Shown here: piece by piece, positions 35,267-47,730 of the stretch
Numbering within the stretch: the first letter of the stretch is position 1
Layout of the letters: every line of letters begins with the position of its first letter
From: Lantana camara
Lineage: Eukaryota; Streptophyta; Magnoliopsida; Lamiales; Verbenaceae
Assembly (NCBI GenBank): GCA_037501455.1
Contig: CM074858.1
Span: 19,890,501 to 19,954,500 of the forward strand
Length of the DNA: 64,000 nt
Direction: 5' to 3'
Made by a program: the position numbers and the translations under genes
Notes under the pieces: model-generated
What the model saw: only the letters and a program-made list of their open reading frames with translations
Told to the model about the DNA's origin: nothing
Databases searched by the model: none

Positions 35267-37446
35267 TCTTCAGACAGATCAGTTAGTTCGGGAGTGTTCA
35301 GTTATGATGGAAGGATAAGTTGTGGTAATCTTCATCGATGACATCTTGGTTTATTCGAGAACTCCGGAGGATTAGGCCAGGCATCTCAGGATTGTGTTGG
35401 ATACCTTAAAGGGCATCGGATTGTATGTTAAGTTTAGCGAAGACGAGTTTTGATTTGATCAGGTAGCATTTCTGGATCATATTATTTCAAGGAAAAGTTG
35501 GAGGTAGACCCTTCTAAGTTGGAGCCGGTTATTTAATGGCAAAGCCGAGAAATGCTTCAGAAGTAAGGAGTTTCTTGGGTCTGGCAGGCTACTATCGAAG
35601 ATTTGTACAGGATTTTCGAAGATTACAGCTCCTTTAACCCGAGTGACTAAGAAGGTGGTTAAGTTTGAATGGGACAAGGCATGTGAGGATAGCTTTCATC
35701 TTGTAAGGGAAGAGTAATCACTTATGCCTCAAGGAAATTGAAAGAGCATGAACAGGACTACCTCACTCATGATTTGGAGTTGTGGCAGTGATCTTTGCTT
35801 TGGGTAAGCTGAGACACTATCTCCATGAAATTTCGTTCGAGGTCTTTCCTAATTACAAAAGTCTCCAATACTTATTCTCACATAAGGAATTGAACAAGGG
35901 ACAACGACGTTGAATGGAACTTTTGGCGGATTGAGGGTACAATCCGATACCATCCCGACAAAGCCAATTTGGTCGTGAATGCACTTAGTAGGAAAACTAG
36001 TGTGTCCGAAGTGAAAGTGGCAATTGGAGATGAGAATGAGTTGTTCAGACTGAGGACTAGTATTCGGAGTATTACGGTTCGACCAGATCTTAAACAGAGG
36101 CTATTTGATACTCAGAGGATTAATCCCGAGGTTCAGAAATTAGCTGATTCCGAGTGTCCGTTTGGGTTGATGATACGGGACTTCCAAGATTCAAGAATAG
36201 GGTTGTTGTCCCGAAAGAATTAAACAGTATTATTCTTGAGGAAACCCATCGGTCAGGGTATTTGTTACATCCCGGAAGGAACAAGAGGTATAAGGATCTT
36301 AAGCGAATTTTATTGATGGAATGGATGAGAACAGGATGTTATTAACTTTGTGAAACACTGCGTGACTTGTCAAGTGATTAAGGCAGAACATCAAAAGCCA
36401 TCGGGAATACTTCGATCATTGCCTATCCCGGATAGGAAGTGGGAACATTCTATGGACTTTGTTTCAGGATTTTCAAGAGTGAGAGGAGGTTTTGATGGAA
36501 TTTGAGTTATCGTGGACAGGTTGACGAATCCGCTCATTTTCTAGCAACCAGAATGTCCAATAAGTGAGTAAGTTGGCTAAGAGATACAATGATGAGATTA
36601 TCAGGCTCCAGGGTGTACTTGTTAGTATTGTCTCGAATCGGGATCCCAGGTTTACTTCCAGGATATGGCAAGAATTACAGAGGTGTTTGGGAACAAGGCT
36701 TCATTTCAGCACAGCTTTCCATCCTCCGACCGACGGATAATCAGAAAGATTGATTAAGTATCTGGAGGATCTGTTGAGAGCATGTGCATTGGACTTTCAA
36801 AGCTCATGGAATGAGCAATTGCCGTTAATCGAGTTTTCTTTCAGCAATAGCTATCAAGCCTCGATTGAAATGGTCCCTTATGAAGCTCCTTATGGACGCG
36901 TATATCGATTTCCGTTGTTCTTGGACTTGGAGGAATGGAATTAGACCAAGCAAGAAGGGATTAAAAGAGGGGAAAAGAAGGAAAAACCCTCTAAGGCTGT
37001 ACAAGAGGCTATTGATAAGGTTCAGATAATTAGACAACGGATGAAGGCCGCTTAGGATCAACAAAAGATTTATGCAGGTCTACGGAGGAAGAAATTGGAG
37101 GTTGAGATTGGAGATAAGGTTTTCCTAAAGGCTTTCCCACGAAGAGGATTCTCAAGGATTGGACGAGGAGGGAAATTAAAACACTTGCTCCGAAAGTATT
37201 CTCGAGATGAGTTCGAGGTTCTATCGGTTGAAGAAGTGGAATTAGAACCGGATCTCACCTTCGTTCAGAAGCCGATTAAGTTACTGGATCGAAAACTTCA
37301 GGGACTTGAGATCGGCGTATTCCACGAGTCAAGATTCTTTGGAGAAGTGGGATAACCGAAGAAACTACGTGGGAGACGGAGGATAAGATGTAAAGGTTTC
37401 ACCCCAGGTCGGTTCCGAGCGAGCAGTGAATCCGAGGACGGATTCT
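35267..37446 (+). pseudogene. Decayed pol of E
   Basis: The sequence jumps from protease directly to the RT catalytic motif ([15 protein letters not shown] near 35320), so most of RT is deleted. Scraps follow with many stops and frameshifts: RT thumb (about 35540-35620), RNase H (about 35720-35990), integrase zinc domain (about 36220-36400), integrase core (about 36440-36950) and GPY/F region (37095-37200). A possible chromodomain tail ends near 37390. No intact domain remains. Confidence 0.9.
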
Positions 37447-37462
37447 TTTAAGGGGGAGAGAT
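37447..37462 (+). other. Polypurine tract of E
   Basis: TTTTAAGGGGGAGAGA directly precedes the 3' LTR. Confidence 0.9.
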
Positions 37463-40400
37463 TGTAACGCCCCGACTTTTCGGACGTAAAGGTAAAGCGT
37501 ATGTGTTTACCTAATTGCGCGAATTAATTGTTTTTACGTGTTTTATATTTAATTTTATTATAATTGTTATTATTTTATTATATTATATTATATTATTTTA
37601 ACTTAATATTATTAATTTTATATATATATGTCTCGTAGATATATATATATTTATATATGTTTAATTATTTTATTATTGTTTAATGATTATACTAATTATA
37701 TGTTATGTTAATTAATCATGTTTTAATTAATTATTTTATCATTCTATATATGTATATATATATTTATACGTACTATATATATATTTATGCATGGAAATTT
37801 TATTTAGCATGCATATTAATAATTTTGCATGCAAATCATCTTTATGCATGAGAATTAAATTGTTGCATGAATTGCATGGAGTTAATATATTATGCATGGA
37901 ATTTTCTGTATTTATGCATGAATTGTTTGGAATATGCATGTTGTTCATTTTGTGCTCCGTTCTTATATGATATGATATCAAATTGCCACGATTTTGTAAT
38001 ATGTTGTACGTACATGTACTATGAATATGATTTTATACTCAATTTATGTTTTTGAATTCATTTGTTATGTTAATGAATTAAATTTTAATTGAGGAACCAA
38101 AACGGGAGCTAACGAGCACTTAGCGTACCCTTGGTTCCGAATTTAATATCTTGAGCTCGGGAACTCGGATTCGAGTTCCGTCAACTCCGCTGAACTCGTA
38201 ACGAAAATTCGAGTTTAGTAAACTTAGCCTTATAATTTTTCTAATTCATTTGAAACTCCGAAATCCAACCGAAAAACGAAACGGAGATCAACATGACCTT
38301 GCTACACTAATTCATCCATAACTTGGCCAAACCACAACCAAATTAACCATGGTTTAATTCCTTGTAACCCTAACTCAACCATCTATCTAGATATTTCAAG
38401 CCTTGACCGAGTTAACCCTCATACCATCCCCAAAACGCAGCCAAAGCTACTGCTCTCACTCCAGACCCGTAACCCTTCTTCCCTTGAAGATTTTGGAGCT
38501 CAAATCTTCTTCAAACTTCAACCAATCATCAAGGTAAGCTTAAGGTTGTAATATATGATTAATTCTGAGCATTTTCATCTTTTCATTCACAAGTTGGAAC
38601 ATGGTTTCATCCATTTCTGGACTGTTTTCCGAGAATAGAGGTTTTTGGACAAAATCTTGATCTTCCTCGTTTCTTTATGGTTTTGATCGATTCCAAGCCT
38701 GATATTAATTGTTTTGACTCCCTCATAACATTTATGATCTTTGATTTCATGTTTGTTGAGATACATATGAGATATCACTTATGAAAATTTCAGAAAATCC
38801 CACATGTATGTCACGTATGGTTGATGATTTGTTTGAGCTTGTTTGGAACTGATCTACTTGTTGATTATGGGGTGTTTTGCTGCGTATTTGATGACCTTTT
38901 TGGACCGGATCAGAGCCGTATGAGTTGAGAGCTAGCATGCCCTGTTTTCCTTCTCGCCTTGCTCTGTTTTTCACGCTGGAAGTTGCTGTCATTTGCTGCG
39001 TTTCCCTTCTTCCTTTTGCTGTCTATTTTAGTAGCTTTGTGGTATGTGTTCATGTTGAGTTTGTGCTTCATTTCGTACCTTGTAATGCTGCTTGGGTTGC
39101 CTTCTTTCTTCTTGGAGTGGTTGCTCTGTTTCTGCTGGGATTCTGCTGCGTTTAGAGGCTGCCGCTGTGGCACGTCACGGGCGTGCCATTTCTGGTCTTT
39201 CCAGCGCGACACGGGGGTGCAGACTTGGCCTGGATTTCTGTACCGAGACACGGGCGTGTCTCGGCCTAAGCTTGGAGGGTGACACGGGGGTGTCACCCCG
39301 TTTTCTGGATTTCTTTGCTGCTTTCTGGGACTGCTATTGCTACTGCTACTGCTGCTGCTGCTGTTCTTATTCCCTGCATGCTTGGTTGTATGATTGTATG
39401 CATATATGCATATGTTTGTGAGTAAGATTGCATGCATGATTGTGTATTGTGTGCGTGAGTTGCATGCATGGGTTGTATGAAGTGTGTGCGTGTATATATA
39501 TATGTCTGTGTGGTGTGTGTTGATTGTGTAATATATGTACATATGTAAATTACATGTATTATATAATATTGTTATATTATATATAAATATATATTTGCAT
39601 GCATGTAGTATATATATGCATGCATGTGTGTGTGAGTGTGTACGTGAGGTATGTATATATAGGTAATGTGTATATTTGTTATATTATATAATATGTATGT
39701 TTATTATATATATTATGTATATTTATTATATGATTTAATATTATTTGATTTAATTTAATTCTTGAAATTAATTGATTTCCATTTCGCATATTTAATTATC
39801 GACTTTTGTTTGAACGTTTCAATTATTTATTTTATCCCTAAATGTGAATTGGAATAATATGTGTTATGCTTCTTAAATGAATTTTAGATTAATTGATATG
39901 CACTTTAAATGTTTTGAATGTTATGAATATATGAAATTATGAAATTATGAATTTATGAATATTGTAAATTTATGAAAATTATATGAATTTATGAATTTAT
40001 GGAATTTATATGAATTTATGAACTTATGAAATTGAATGAAATGTATGAACGAATGCATGAGTATATGTTTTAAATTTATTAATCGTGCACATGAACATTT
40101 TTATGATATAACATGATCATTTATGCATTCATGTCATATTCACGTCATGGCCGAGCGTCATGTGTGGTCATTGCGTCTCATACCTTTTCTTTTGCTCAGA
40201 TTCGGGTTTGGTCGGAGGCGAGGACGAGCATTGAGACGCTTGTGCCTTATTTTGCTTTGGTAAAGGTGGGTTTTTCTTCTATTAGTTAAAACAACCTTAT
40301 AAATCCCTTATGTGCCAAGTTTAAGCCAAAATAATATATTTATATCAATCGAGTCATTTTGGGTAAATGATTTCAAACGCATGACCCCTTTTTATTTATG

Positions 40401-41424
40401 AAACCCTACCTTATGTTTTGGCGAGACACATTTATTATTTATTACGGAACGGGCCCCGGGACTTAGTATATGTGGCTAACCGAGGAAGCAAGGGCTGACG
40501 GGGATCCCATATACTAGTCCCACTATTTAACAGCGGTACTGGACCTCGTCAGGAGATTGGCGGGGAAAGGGAGCTGAGTGCCATCTGGGGAGTCATGTAA
40601 CCCCTTTTGGTCAAAGATCGGGTGGTCGGGCCTTGCAAACCCACCACCAACCCGGAGGAAGAAGGTGTATATGTATGATTATGATCATTTATGTATGTGC
40701 ACGAAAGATATGTATGATAACCACTAATTATAATATGATTACACGAGGAGAAGGTTGGAGATTGTGCACGCTCACTCGCCGAGCTTAACCCTTATGAACA
40801 ATTATGAATGAAAATGGACGTCGTAATCCCGTTGATGTTTCCTTTCTGTTTTAACCACTTGGTAAATTCCTTTCAAACTTCACACGGGATTAGGGCTTGC
40901 ATGTATGTGTTTAATTTATGCGATATTATATATCTTATGCCCCGTTTTTATACCCACCAGTCTCTTTTAGACTGAACCCGGTTGTTTTCAGCTGTTTTGT
41001 GCAGGTATAGGAGTGCTAGGCGGGAATACAAGTCGTCTAGGTCTTGCGTTTATGTTTAGCACCTCTTTTCAGTCTCATATTCATACTCTTATTGCTACTT
41101 TTGTATTTGATCCTGTTATCGATTGGAGCGTTTTGATTTTGTAGGCCGTGAGTGCCGTTGCATATTTGAATGCCCTTGTATATCTTTTTTTTTTGAGCTT
41201 GTTAGCTCATCGTATATTCGCTATGTAGTTCTTGCTTCCGCGAATTTTCTTTAACTCTGATTTTATGATTCCTGCACTGATTGGTTTAAGGGTTAGTCCC
41301 GCCTAGCATAGCGTGTGTGTTGTGTCCCCGTTCGCCGTAGATTTGGCACGTGTATGGACTTCCATTTCATATACGGGTCGGGTCTCGGTGCGGGGGATGT
41401 GGTACCTTATGCTCGGGTGCTACA
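37463..41424 (+). repeat. 3' LTR of element E
   Basis: It is near-identical to 30138-34101. The palindrome cluster is at 39169-39297 and the 3' module at 40958-40974, 41015-41025 and 41297-41307. It ends GTGCTACA followed by the TAGAG duplicate. Confidence 0.95.
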
Positions 41425-41851
41425 TAGAGTCTTTTTAAAGGCATCTCCGAGGAAGGGTTTCACTCGAATAGGTAAAGGTGGGAAACTCAGTCCCCGATAC
41501 CTTGAGCCGTTTGAGATTTTGGAAAGAATTGGAGAAACAGAGTATAGATTGGATTTGCCGCCGAATTTGACCAGGATACACAATGTATTTCACGTTTCTC
41601 AACTCCGTAAGTATTATCCCGACGAGTCTACTATCCTTCCGGTGGAAGAAGTTCAGTTAGAGCTAGATTTGACAATAGAGAAATATCCGGTTGTAGTTCA
41701 GGATCAGAAAATAAAAGAATTGAGAAACCGGCAGATTCCTTTGATCAGGGTACTATGGAGAGATCAGAAATCCGAAGAATCAACTTGGGAAACTGAGGAG
41801 AAGAAGAGTAGTTTATATCCGGAGTTGTTTGAGAACTCAGTTCGGACTTGA
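41425..41851 (+). pseudogene. Integrase C-terminus and chromodomain of C
   Basis: It continues C after E with [11 protein letters not shown], the GPY/F region ([16 protein letters not shown]), the [11 protein letters not shown] motif, and a chromodomain (about 41735-41830) ending in YPELFENSVRT and TGA. These roughly 140 codons are open and close to B. They are fused in frame to about 37 codons from the end of E's LTR (ATG at 41315), which gives a chance 178-codon frame. In B the chromodomain is thought to help target integration to heterochromatin, as in chromoviruses generally. Here it is detached from its catalytic part. Confidence 0.9.
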
Positions 41852-41857
41852 GGACAA

Positions 41858-41879
41858 GTCCTTTTTAAAGGGGAAGGAT
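41858..41879 (+). other. Polypurine tract of C
   Basis: TCCTTTTTAAAGGGGAAGGA precedes the LTR start TGTGACACCCC, just as in B. Confidence 0.85.
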
Positions 41880-44585
41880 TGTGACACCCCAACTTTCAGA
41901 CCGTACAGGTATGACGTATATGCGAGATTTAAATTATTTAAATTCATATTCTTTATTCTTTTAATTCTTATTTTTATTATTTCTTATGAATTTGAATGAC
42001 TCTTAAATGAATATGTACGCAATTTGTTGAGCTTTTGAATTATTTGTTTCGTTTGGAACCTAAAGGAGGCTAAAACGCTTTTAGCGCACCTTGGGTTCCG
42101 GAGTGTGTAACTGGAGCTCGGGAATTCGGATTCGAATTCCGTCACTACTGTTGAACTCGTTTCAACGATTTGGGTTCAATAGACTAAGCCTCATAACTTT
42201 TTAAGCCCATTCGATACTCCGAAATTCGACCGGAAACTTATCTCACGCCTATATGACTACCTTTCACTAAATTTCACTTTAGTCCTTCAATTCTTAATTT
42301 TTCACTTGAGACTTGGGCCCACACCTCACCAAAACTCAGCATATTCATCCCTCCCTCTCCCATTCTCGGTTTCCCCATGAAAGAGAAGGAAATTTCAGCC
42401 ATATTTGGAGATTCAAGTTTCATCCCGTCACTATTCACCCCCCAAGGAGAGATTGAGCTCTAATCTCCATTTTCTTCCATCTTCTTCGAGGGGTAAGCTA
42501 ATATTTGATATGTACATGCCTATGTGATCATTTTAAGCCATTAATTTCATACTTTGAGCTAAGTTTGGTGAATATATGGAGCATGACTTGAGTTTGGAAG
42601 GTTTGATGATCTCCTATGTTTCTTGGAGTTAAGCTTTGATTTGAAGATGTATTTTTGACCTCTTATGCCTCTAATTCGATTATCTGATCTTCCTTTTTAA
42701 TATGGTTGAGCATGAGGAAGGTTGCCATTGATGAAGTTCAAATTCTTGCTTTATATGTTGAATATGAAATGATTTGTCTTGAATTTCATGAGTTTTGAGG
42801 CTAGAAATTGTGGCTTGGTGTTGTTGCGGGCCTGCTCTGTTCGTTCTCCTGTTTTTGGCACTGAAACACTGGTGCTGCTGCTATTTTTTTTCCAAGACGA
42901 AAGCCCAACACGGCTGTGTCAGGTTTGAACATGTTTTGGACATGATCGTGTCAGCCTCTCGACTTGGAGCAAATTATTTTCATAAAATCGGACACGGCCG
43001 TGTCCATTTTGAACTAAAACTCAACACGGCCGTGTCATTTGAAAATGTAGCGGCGGCAGTTGTTCGTTTGATTGCTTTGCTGCCTTTCTTTACATTTTCT
43101 TGATTCCTCTATGATACATATACAATGTTAGCTTGTTATATTACGCTTTATATGTATTGTTTTGAATGTATGACCTTATTTGATATGAATTGTACGAATA
43201 TGAATTAGTATGATCTTGGTGGCACGTTTATGTATTTCATTCGCATTCTTTTCATTCGTAAGCATTGCCGAGCATCTATTTGGTTCATATTTGAGTCTAA
43301 GTCTTGGGTCTTGCTTTCTTTTGTGTTTCAGAGCATCTTCCAGTCGAGCAAGAGCCCGAAGCTTAGGGGGTTGGTTGTCGTTTCGATCCTACTTTTGTCT
43401 CTTTTGTTAATGTGAGGTTAGGAATTGGTATTAGTTATTGACCTATGGCCTATAATGTGATGGTTTCTCACTCGCATACGAATATATTACATATATTTAG
43501 ATACGGGTGCTTAACTTATGTTTATGATCTTGCGGAATGATTTGAATCTTATGGAAATGATATAAGTAAAAGCATATATAAGCTTGAATTTGAAATCTCT
43601 TTCGGTACGTTTATATTATGTTTGAGCGAGTTGTGCCCTGAAAGATGGGAATTTGGTTCGTTTTGGCATGTGGCCTTGGAGACTTGGTAAGGGAGACCGG
43701 GGATGACCACGGGGTCGCCAGTTATGATCCCTGTACACGCTCTCATTTGAGATACTCACGTGCGACCTATAGAGGTTGGGAAGGCGTGGTATCTTGAGCC
43801 CTTGGTGGATAACCAGGGAAGGCATATCGTGGGTTAGCTACCCGGTATCTGTTTGTTAATATAGCTGTAGGGTTTGATTCCCGATGCACCCTGGATGTGA
43901 GGTTGGATTGATGATATGAATTTGATTTTATGTTATGTTTGAAGAAGTAAGGGATAGTCCGTTCTCGTCGGATTTATGCTATGTTTATCTTTATTTGATA
44001 GGTTATGGATCGAGATAGGTTTTCTTTTGTATGATATACTATCTTTTCAGAAAGATTTTGGTATGAAGAACCCTAGCCTCGATTCATGACTATCACTTTT
44101 GAGATATGCTATGCTTTATATGTATTTAGGTGTGGGTGTGCATCTAGCCCCCTCACTCAGTCGAGTTGTGAGACTGACCCTCTCCTTTCCCTTTCAGGTT
44201 TGCTCGAGCTAGGCGGGGAAGTACGTCGTGTCGAGTCGTACTTAGTCGTTTAGGTCGAGTTGCATCCCATATTTGCAGTTTTTAGCACTTTGTTTATGAA
44301 TTGTATACCTGAAGATTTGAATATTGATATCTATTTTTGGGCTGGGAAGCCATGGTATATATATTAATGTAGGTTTTATTGAGCTATTTGTGGATCTTGT
44401 TTATTGCTTCCGTGTAATTGTTTTATGTTTTTGCGCGCTCTGTTGGTCTTCAGCCCCGCTTAGCCTAGTGTGTGAGTGTAGGTTTCCGTTCGCTTAGACT
44501 TGGACTCATGTATGGAGATCTATTTCATATGTGGGTTCGAGTTTGGGTGCGGCGGATGTGGTGGCCCACCGTTCCGGGCGCTACA
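41880..44585 (+). repeat. 3' LTR of element C (2706 bp)
   Basis: It starts TGTGACACCCCAACTTTCAG and ends GGGCGCTACA. It aligns with the B LTR, for example 43650-43850 against 8690-8890. A donor-like GGGTAAGC is near 42491. The palindrome cluster is at 42907-43038, the CAGTC...GACTG hairpin at 44158-44176, TTTCAG at 44192-44197, GCTAGGCGGGG at 44208-44218 and CCCCGCTTAGC at 44454-44464. Confidence 0.93.
42907..43038. repeat. GC-centred palindrome cluster in C LTR
   Basis: AACACGGCTGTGTC is near 42907, a decayed GGACATGATCGTGTC near 42938, GGACACGGCCGTGTCC at 42990-43005, and AACACGGCCGTGTC at 43023-43036. The arms are GACA/TGTC here but GGAA/TTCC in sister element B. Confidence 0.92.
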
Positions 44586-44967
44586 CCCTAGGTAACGGGC
44601 ATTACCTATCCATGTGTAATTGTTGTTAACGCCCGTTACTGCTTGAAATCGCCATAACGTTTTTATGAGTGGTAACGAGCGTTACCACTTTCCTTCTGCA
44701 CAGGGATAACAGGCCTTACCCCTCCTCTCTCGCCAAACACTCCCCTCCTGTGGCCAGTAACGGGGGTTACTTCTTTTATACTCCTAAGTGGTAACGGGCG
44801 TTACCACATTTTCCTCCAAAATTGCGTGAAATCGCCTTGCTTCGCCGTTTCGTAACTCCAACTCCAAAATCACCTGAATGGAGCAAAATAAACACACAAA
44901 CGCATCAAACGGCACCAAAATATACTCTAATTAACGCTCAAAATCATGTAATTTCTACACACAACAA
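44586..44967 (-). repeat. Partial 3' LTR of F, interrupted by C
   Basis: It matches 48822-49201 with many small differences. On the minus strand it begins TGTTGTGTGTAGAAATTACA. It is the first 382 bp of the LTR; the remaining ~1.06 kb should be upstream of base 1. Confidence 0.92.
44591..44807. repeat. GC-centred palindrome cluster in F 3' LTR
   Basis: Six dyads: GGTAACGGGCATTACC (44591), GTTAACGCCCGTTAC (44625), GTGGTAACGAGCGTTACCAC (44669-44688), GGGATAACAGGCCTTACCCC (about 44703), AGTAACGGGGGTTACT (44757) and GTGGTAACGGGCGTTACCAC (44788-44807). The arms are GGTAA/TTACC throughout. Confidence 0.95.
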
Positions 44968-44985
44968 AATCCCCCACACTAGAAT
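44968..44985 (-). other. Polypurine tract of F
   Basis: The minus strand reads TAGTGTGGGGGATTT immediately before the 3' LTR. Confidence 0.85.
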
Positions 44986-46640
44986 ATTGCTCGTCCCCGA
45001 GTAATATGGAAATCAAGAAAACACATCCTCATCAAACCATGTCCTCAAGCAATCATCAAACCTTCGCCTAAACAAGTCTAGCTACTCAATTCAACTAATC
45101 GTAAACATAAGATCCTCAAAACTTAGTATGAAAAGTATACCCTTGTGTAGTGTGTGAATCAAACGAAACAATGCATAAAAATTAGAATGACAAATTCACC
45201 ATTCCCTCCTAACTCTAATCATCAACTTCGGAGTACACTCTTCGTACCTATCTCCACTAATGGAATTAAATCAAGACTTAGGATCAGTAGGTCTTTCGGG
45301 CTTGTAATGTAGGCTTTGGGTAAGGTTATGGAAATTTGGATCAAGTGACTACTCACCAAGCTTACATCATTCAATCTATTCAAAACATGAAACACTTCCA
45401 TTCGCTATTAATACGAAAATTGCCCCAACTCTTCAATTGAATCCTACACTCTCAAATTCACATTTTGCATAGTTTTCTTTTCTTTTCTCTTTTGCTCTTT
45501 CTTCTTTCTTTTTTTTTTTTTCTTTTTTTCTTCATAACTTTCTTTTTTCACACTTTTCTCATTCTTTTTTCTTTACAATATCCTCTCAATTTCAATCACA
45601 AGAACAATAAAAAGGGGTCAAAAGATTGATAATTACCATACAAATCAAACGAGCAAGTCTTGGTGTAAATATTATCAAGGTAGGTATTTCTATGTTGTGC
45701 ATTGACTTATAATGCGGTTACAAAAAATCTTTGCACAACAATTAGGCTCAACGTGGTCAATAAGATTACGTTATTTAGTGAAAAACGGCTAAAATAGAAA
45801 AGCTTAAAATTCTCCGACAATGAATGCCTACTTTACTTCCTTAATCTCTTATTAACTCAAAATTTTGCCTCAATAGGACTAAAATGCATCCTAATCGAAT
45901 CTTAGACTCATTCAAAAATTATCAACTCTTCTTTCTAAGCAAACTACATTATCTCGTTCAAAAGTGCTCTAAATATAAGGGCATACTAACACATTAAATC
46001 ATCAAATCTCATGTAATTTTCCTCAATTCAAAAAGCCTAACATATTCTAGCAAAAGCTCTACAATCAAACTTCAAAGAAAAAAGTTCAAAATGAGGGAAA
46101 ATTTTCAAAAAATTTCAAAATTACTCGAATTTTAGCAAATCACAAGTGAAACATGCAAATACTCAATAAAACTCATAGCAAACATGCAACTTGCTTCCCC
46201 ACACTTAAACTTTGCAATGTCCTCATGCAAATGAAAGAATTAAAGTTCAAGAAAACTCCTGATTAAATGAAGAACCGACAATGTGCTTGCAAAGCTTCCA
46301 AAACCTGAACAAGTGACTAGAAAACACGGATCAAGTGCACAGGTAATTGACAATCAACATGCATCCAACCATTAACACACAAGTCACAAATTCACGAAAA
46401 GAAAAGCACCATTGCATAAACAAAATCAGGAATCCAAACATATGCAAAAACTTAAGTGTAGTCAAATAACCAAACATAGCAATGAATAAACGAAACAATA
46501 ATGTCTAGAAATCTGGGCAGAAACAAAGTAACAGAATCAGGGTGATGGGGGTCCTCCAAAATACTGATCAACACGAGCACAGAACCCGTCAAACTTGGCC
46601 TGAACTACTCTTGCACCTGTTCCCCTGCATTGGTATGAGA
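44986..46640 (-). other. Non-coding interior of F
   Basis: No coding similarity is visible where pol should be. The + strand is A/C-rich with a long CTTTT-type pyrimidine run at about 45475-45560. The gap from gag to purine tract is only about 1.65 kb, far too short for Athila pol. Confidence 0.8.
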
Positions 46641-47599
46641 ACACATATTAAAATCATGTGGACCACTACAAATTTCACATGTTACCTGAACTGGTTGGGA
46701 TTGTATCCCAATTGCATTGATGGAAAGTTGGTCCAATTTCTTGTTAAGGGCTTCAAATTTAGTGTTGAGGTGGTTAAGCTATCTAACTCCATCACTCCTG
46801 CTTGCACTTTTGCTGGTTGCAAATGGCTCCTCTCATGCACAAAAACATCGTTTTGTGACATATTAGCTAACAACTCAGTAGCAACTGCTTCAGATTTTGC
46901 TAGGAATGCTCCGACAGCTGCGGCATTCATCGCTCCTCTAAAGGTAGGGGACATCCCATTGTAAAAAGTCTGAATAAATAACCATCCAGGAATTCCATGA
47001 TGTGGACACTTCTTCTGTAAATCCTTAAATCTCTCCCAGGCTTTATAGAAAGACTCTCCATCCAACTGCCTGAAACCTTTGATATCATTTTTGTACTTCG
47101 TGGTTTTGCTAAGTGGAAAGAATTTCGCTAGGAAAGCTTGTGATAATGCTGCCCAAGTCTGAAAGGATTCATTTGGGACAGTACTCAGCCATGCTTTAGC
47201 TCGATCCCTAAGTGAAAAGGGAAAAAGCCTAACTCGGATAGCATCAGTAGTGACATTGTGAATTTTGACGGTATCACACACTTCCAAAAAATACTCCAGA
47301 TGTGAAGTCGGATCCTCCAAAGGTAATCCTGAAAACGGACTATTTGGCAGTAGATTTATGATAGCTGGTTTAATTTCAAAGTTATTTGCTGCAATCGGGG
47401 GACGAGCTACAGTCTGAATTGCTCCACCCTGCGGCACGTTATAATCTCTTATGGCCGGTGGTGGTGGTGGTGGGTCTGCTTCAGCCATCGGTAAAGTAAT
47501 TGGTTTATTCTCCTTCTTACGCCTTCTCCTCATAGCACTCAGTGTTCTCTCAATTTTCGAATCGTATGGAACTAATTCGGGGTCTTGAGATCTTCGCAT
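46641..47599 (-). pseudogene. Athila-like Gag of F, frameshifted before the zinc knuckle
   Basis: The first ATG after the primer site starts MRRSQDPELVPYDSKIERTL. The 305-codon frame to 46682 contains the capsid signature typical of Athila-type gag: NFEIKPAIINLL, EDPTSHLEYFLEVCDTV, IRVRLFPFSLRDRAKAWL, FLAKFFPLSKT, ESFYKAWERFKDL, CPHHGIPGWL and QTFYNG. After AGVMELDSLTT the frame slips by a base. The other frame then carries a knuckle CEICSGPHDFNMC at 46641-46679 with the CX2CX3HX4C spacing of Athila. Gag would form the particle. The late frameshift removes the nucleic-acid-binding knuckle from the main product. Confidence 0.9.
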
Positions 47600-47730
47600 G
47601 TACTACAAACCTACACAAGGGAAAGAAATCCTTAGTCCAATTCCACAGTAACAAAGATAATGAACACAAAGTAAAGTAATAGTCTAAAGCACTAGATCAA
47701 AATAATTGAGTAATATTGAATTAAAACGCC

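Larger units (their letters stand above)
30138..41424 (+). mobile_element. Non-autonomous gypsy element E with 3.96-kb LTRs
   Basis: LTRs starting TGTAACGCCCC and ending GTGCTACA are bounded by TAGAG at 30133-30137 and 41425-41429. An initiator-Met primer site and a purine tract are present. The LTRs are about 3964 and 3962 bp, with roughly ten differences seen by eye, so insertion was recent. The 3.36-kb interior holds only a damaged gag and scraps of pol. The mismatch between young LTRs and an old-looking interior suggests it moved using proteins from another element. It sits in the integrase C-terminal region of C. Confidence 0.95.
27637..44585 (+). mobile_element. Old Tekay-type element C (5' part outside window)
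   Basis: The internal sequence (27637-30137, 41425-41879) and the 3' LTR (41880-44585) match B in protein and LTR sequence, so B and C are one family. D interrupts C in the linker after protease, and E interrupts it at the end of integrase. The gag, protease and 5' LTR must be upstream of base 1. C is inserted in the 3' LTR of F. The flanking bases CCCTA at 44586-44590 are the expected target duplicate. Confidence 0.9.

Noticed and set aside
45475..45560. Poly(A)/poly(T) tail of a LINE or processed gene
   Set aside because: It is a mixed C/T low-complexity run inside the F interior with no target duplication or upstream coding sequence.
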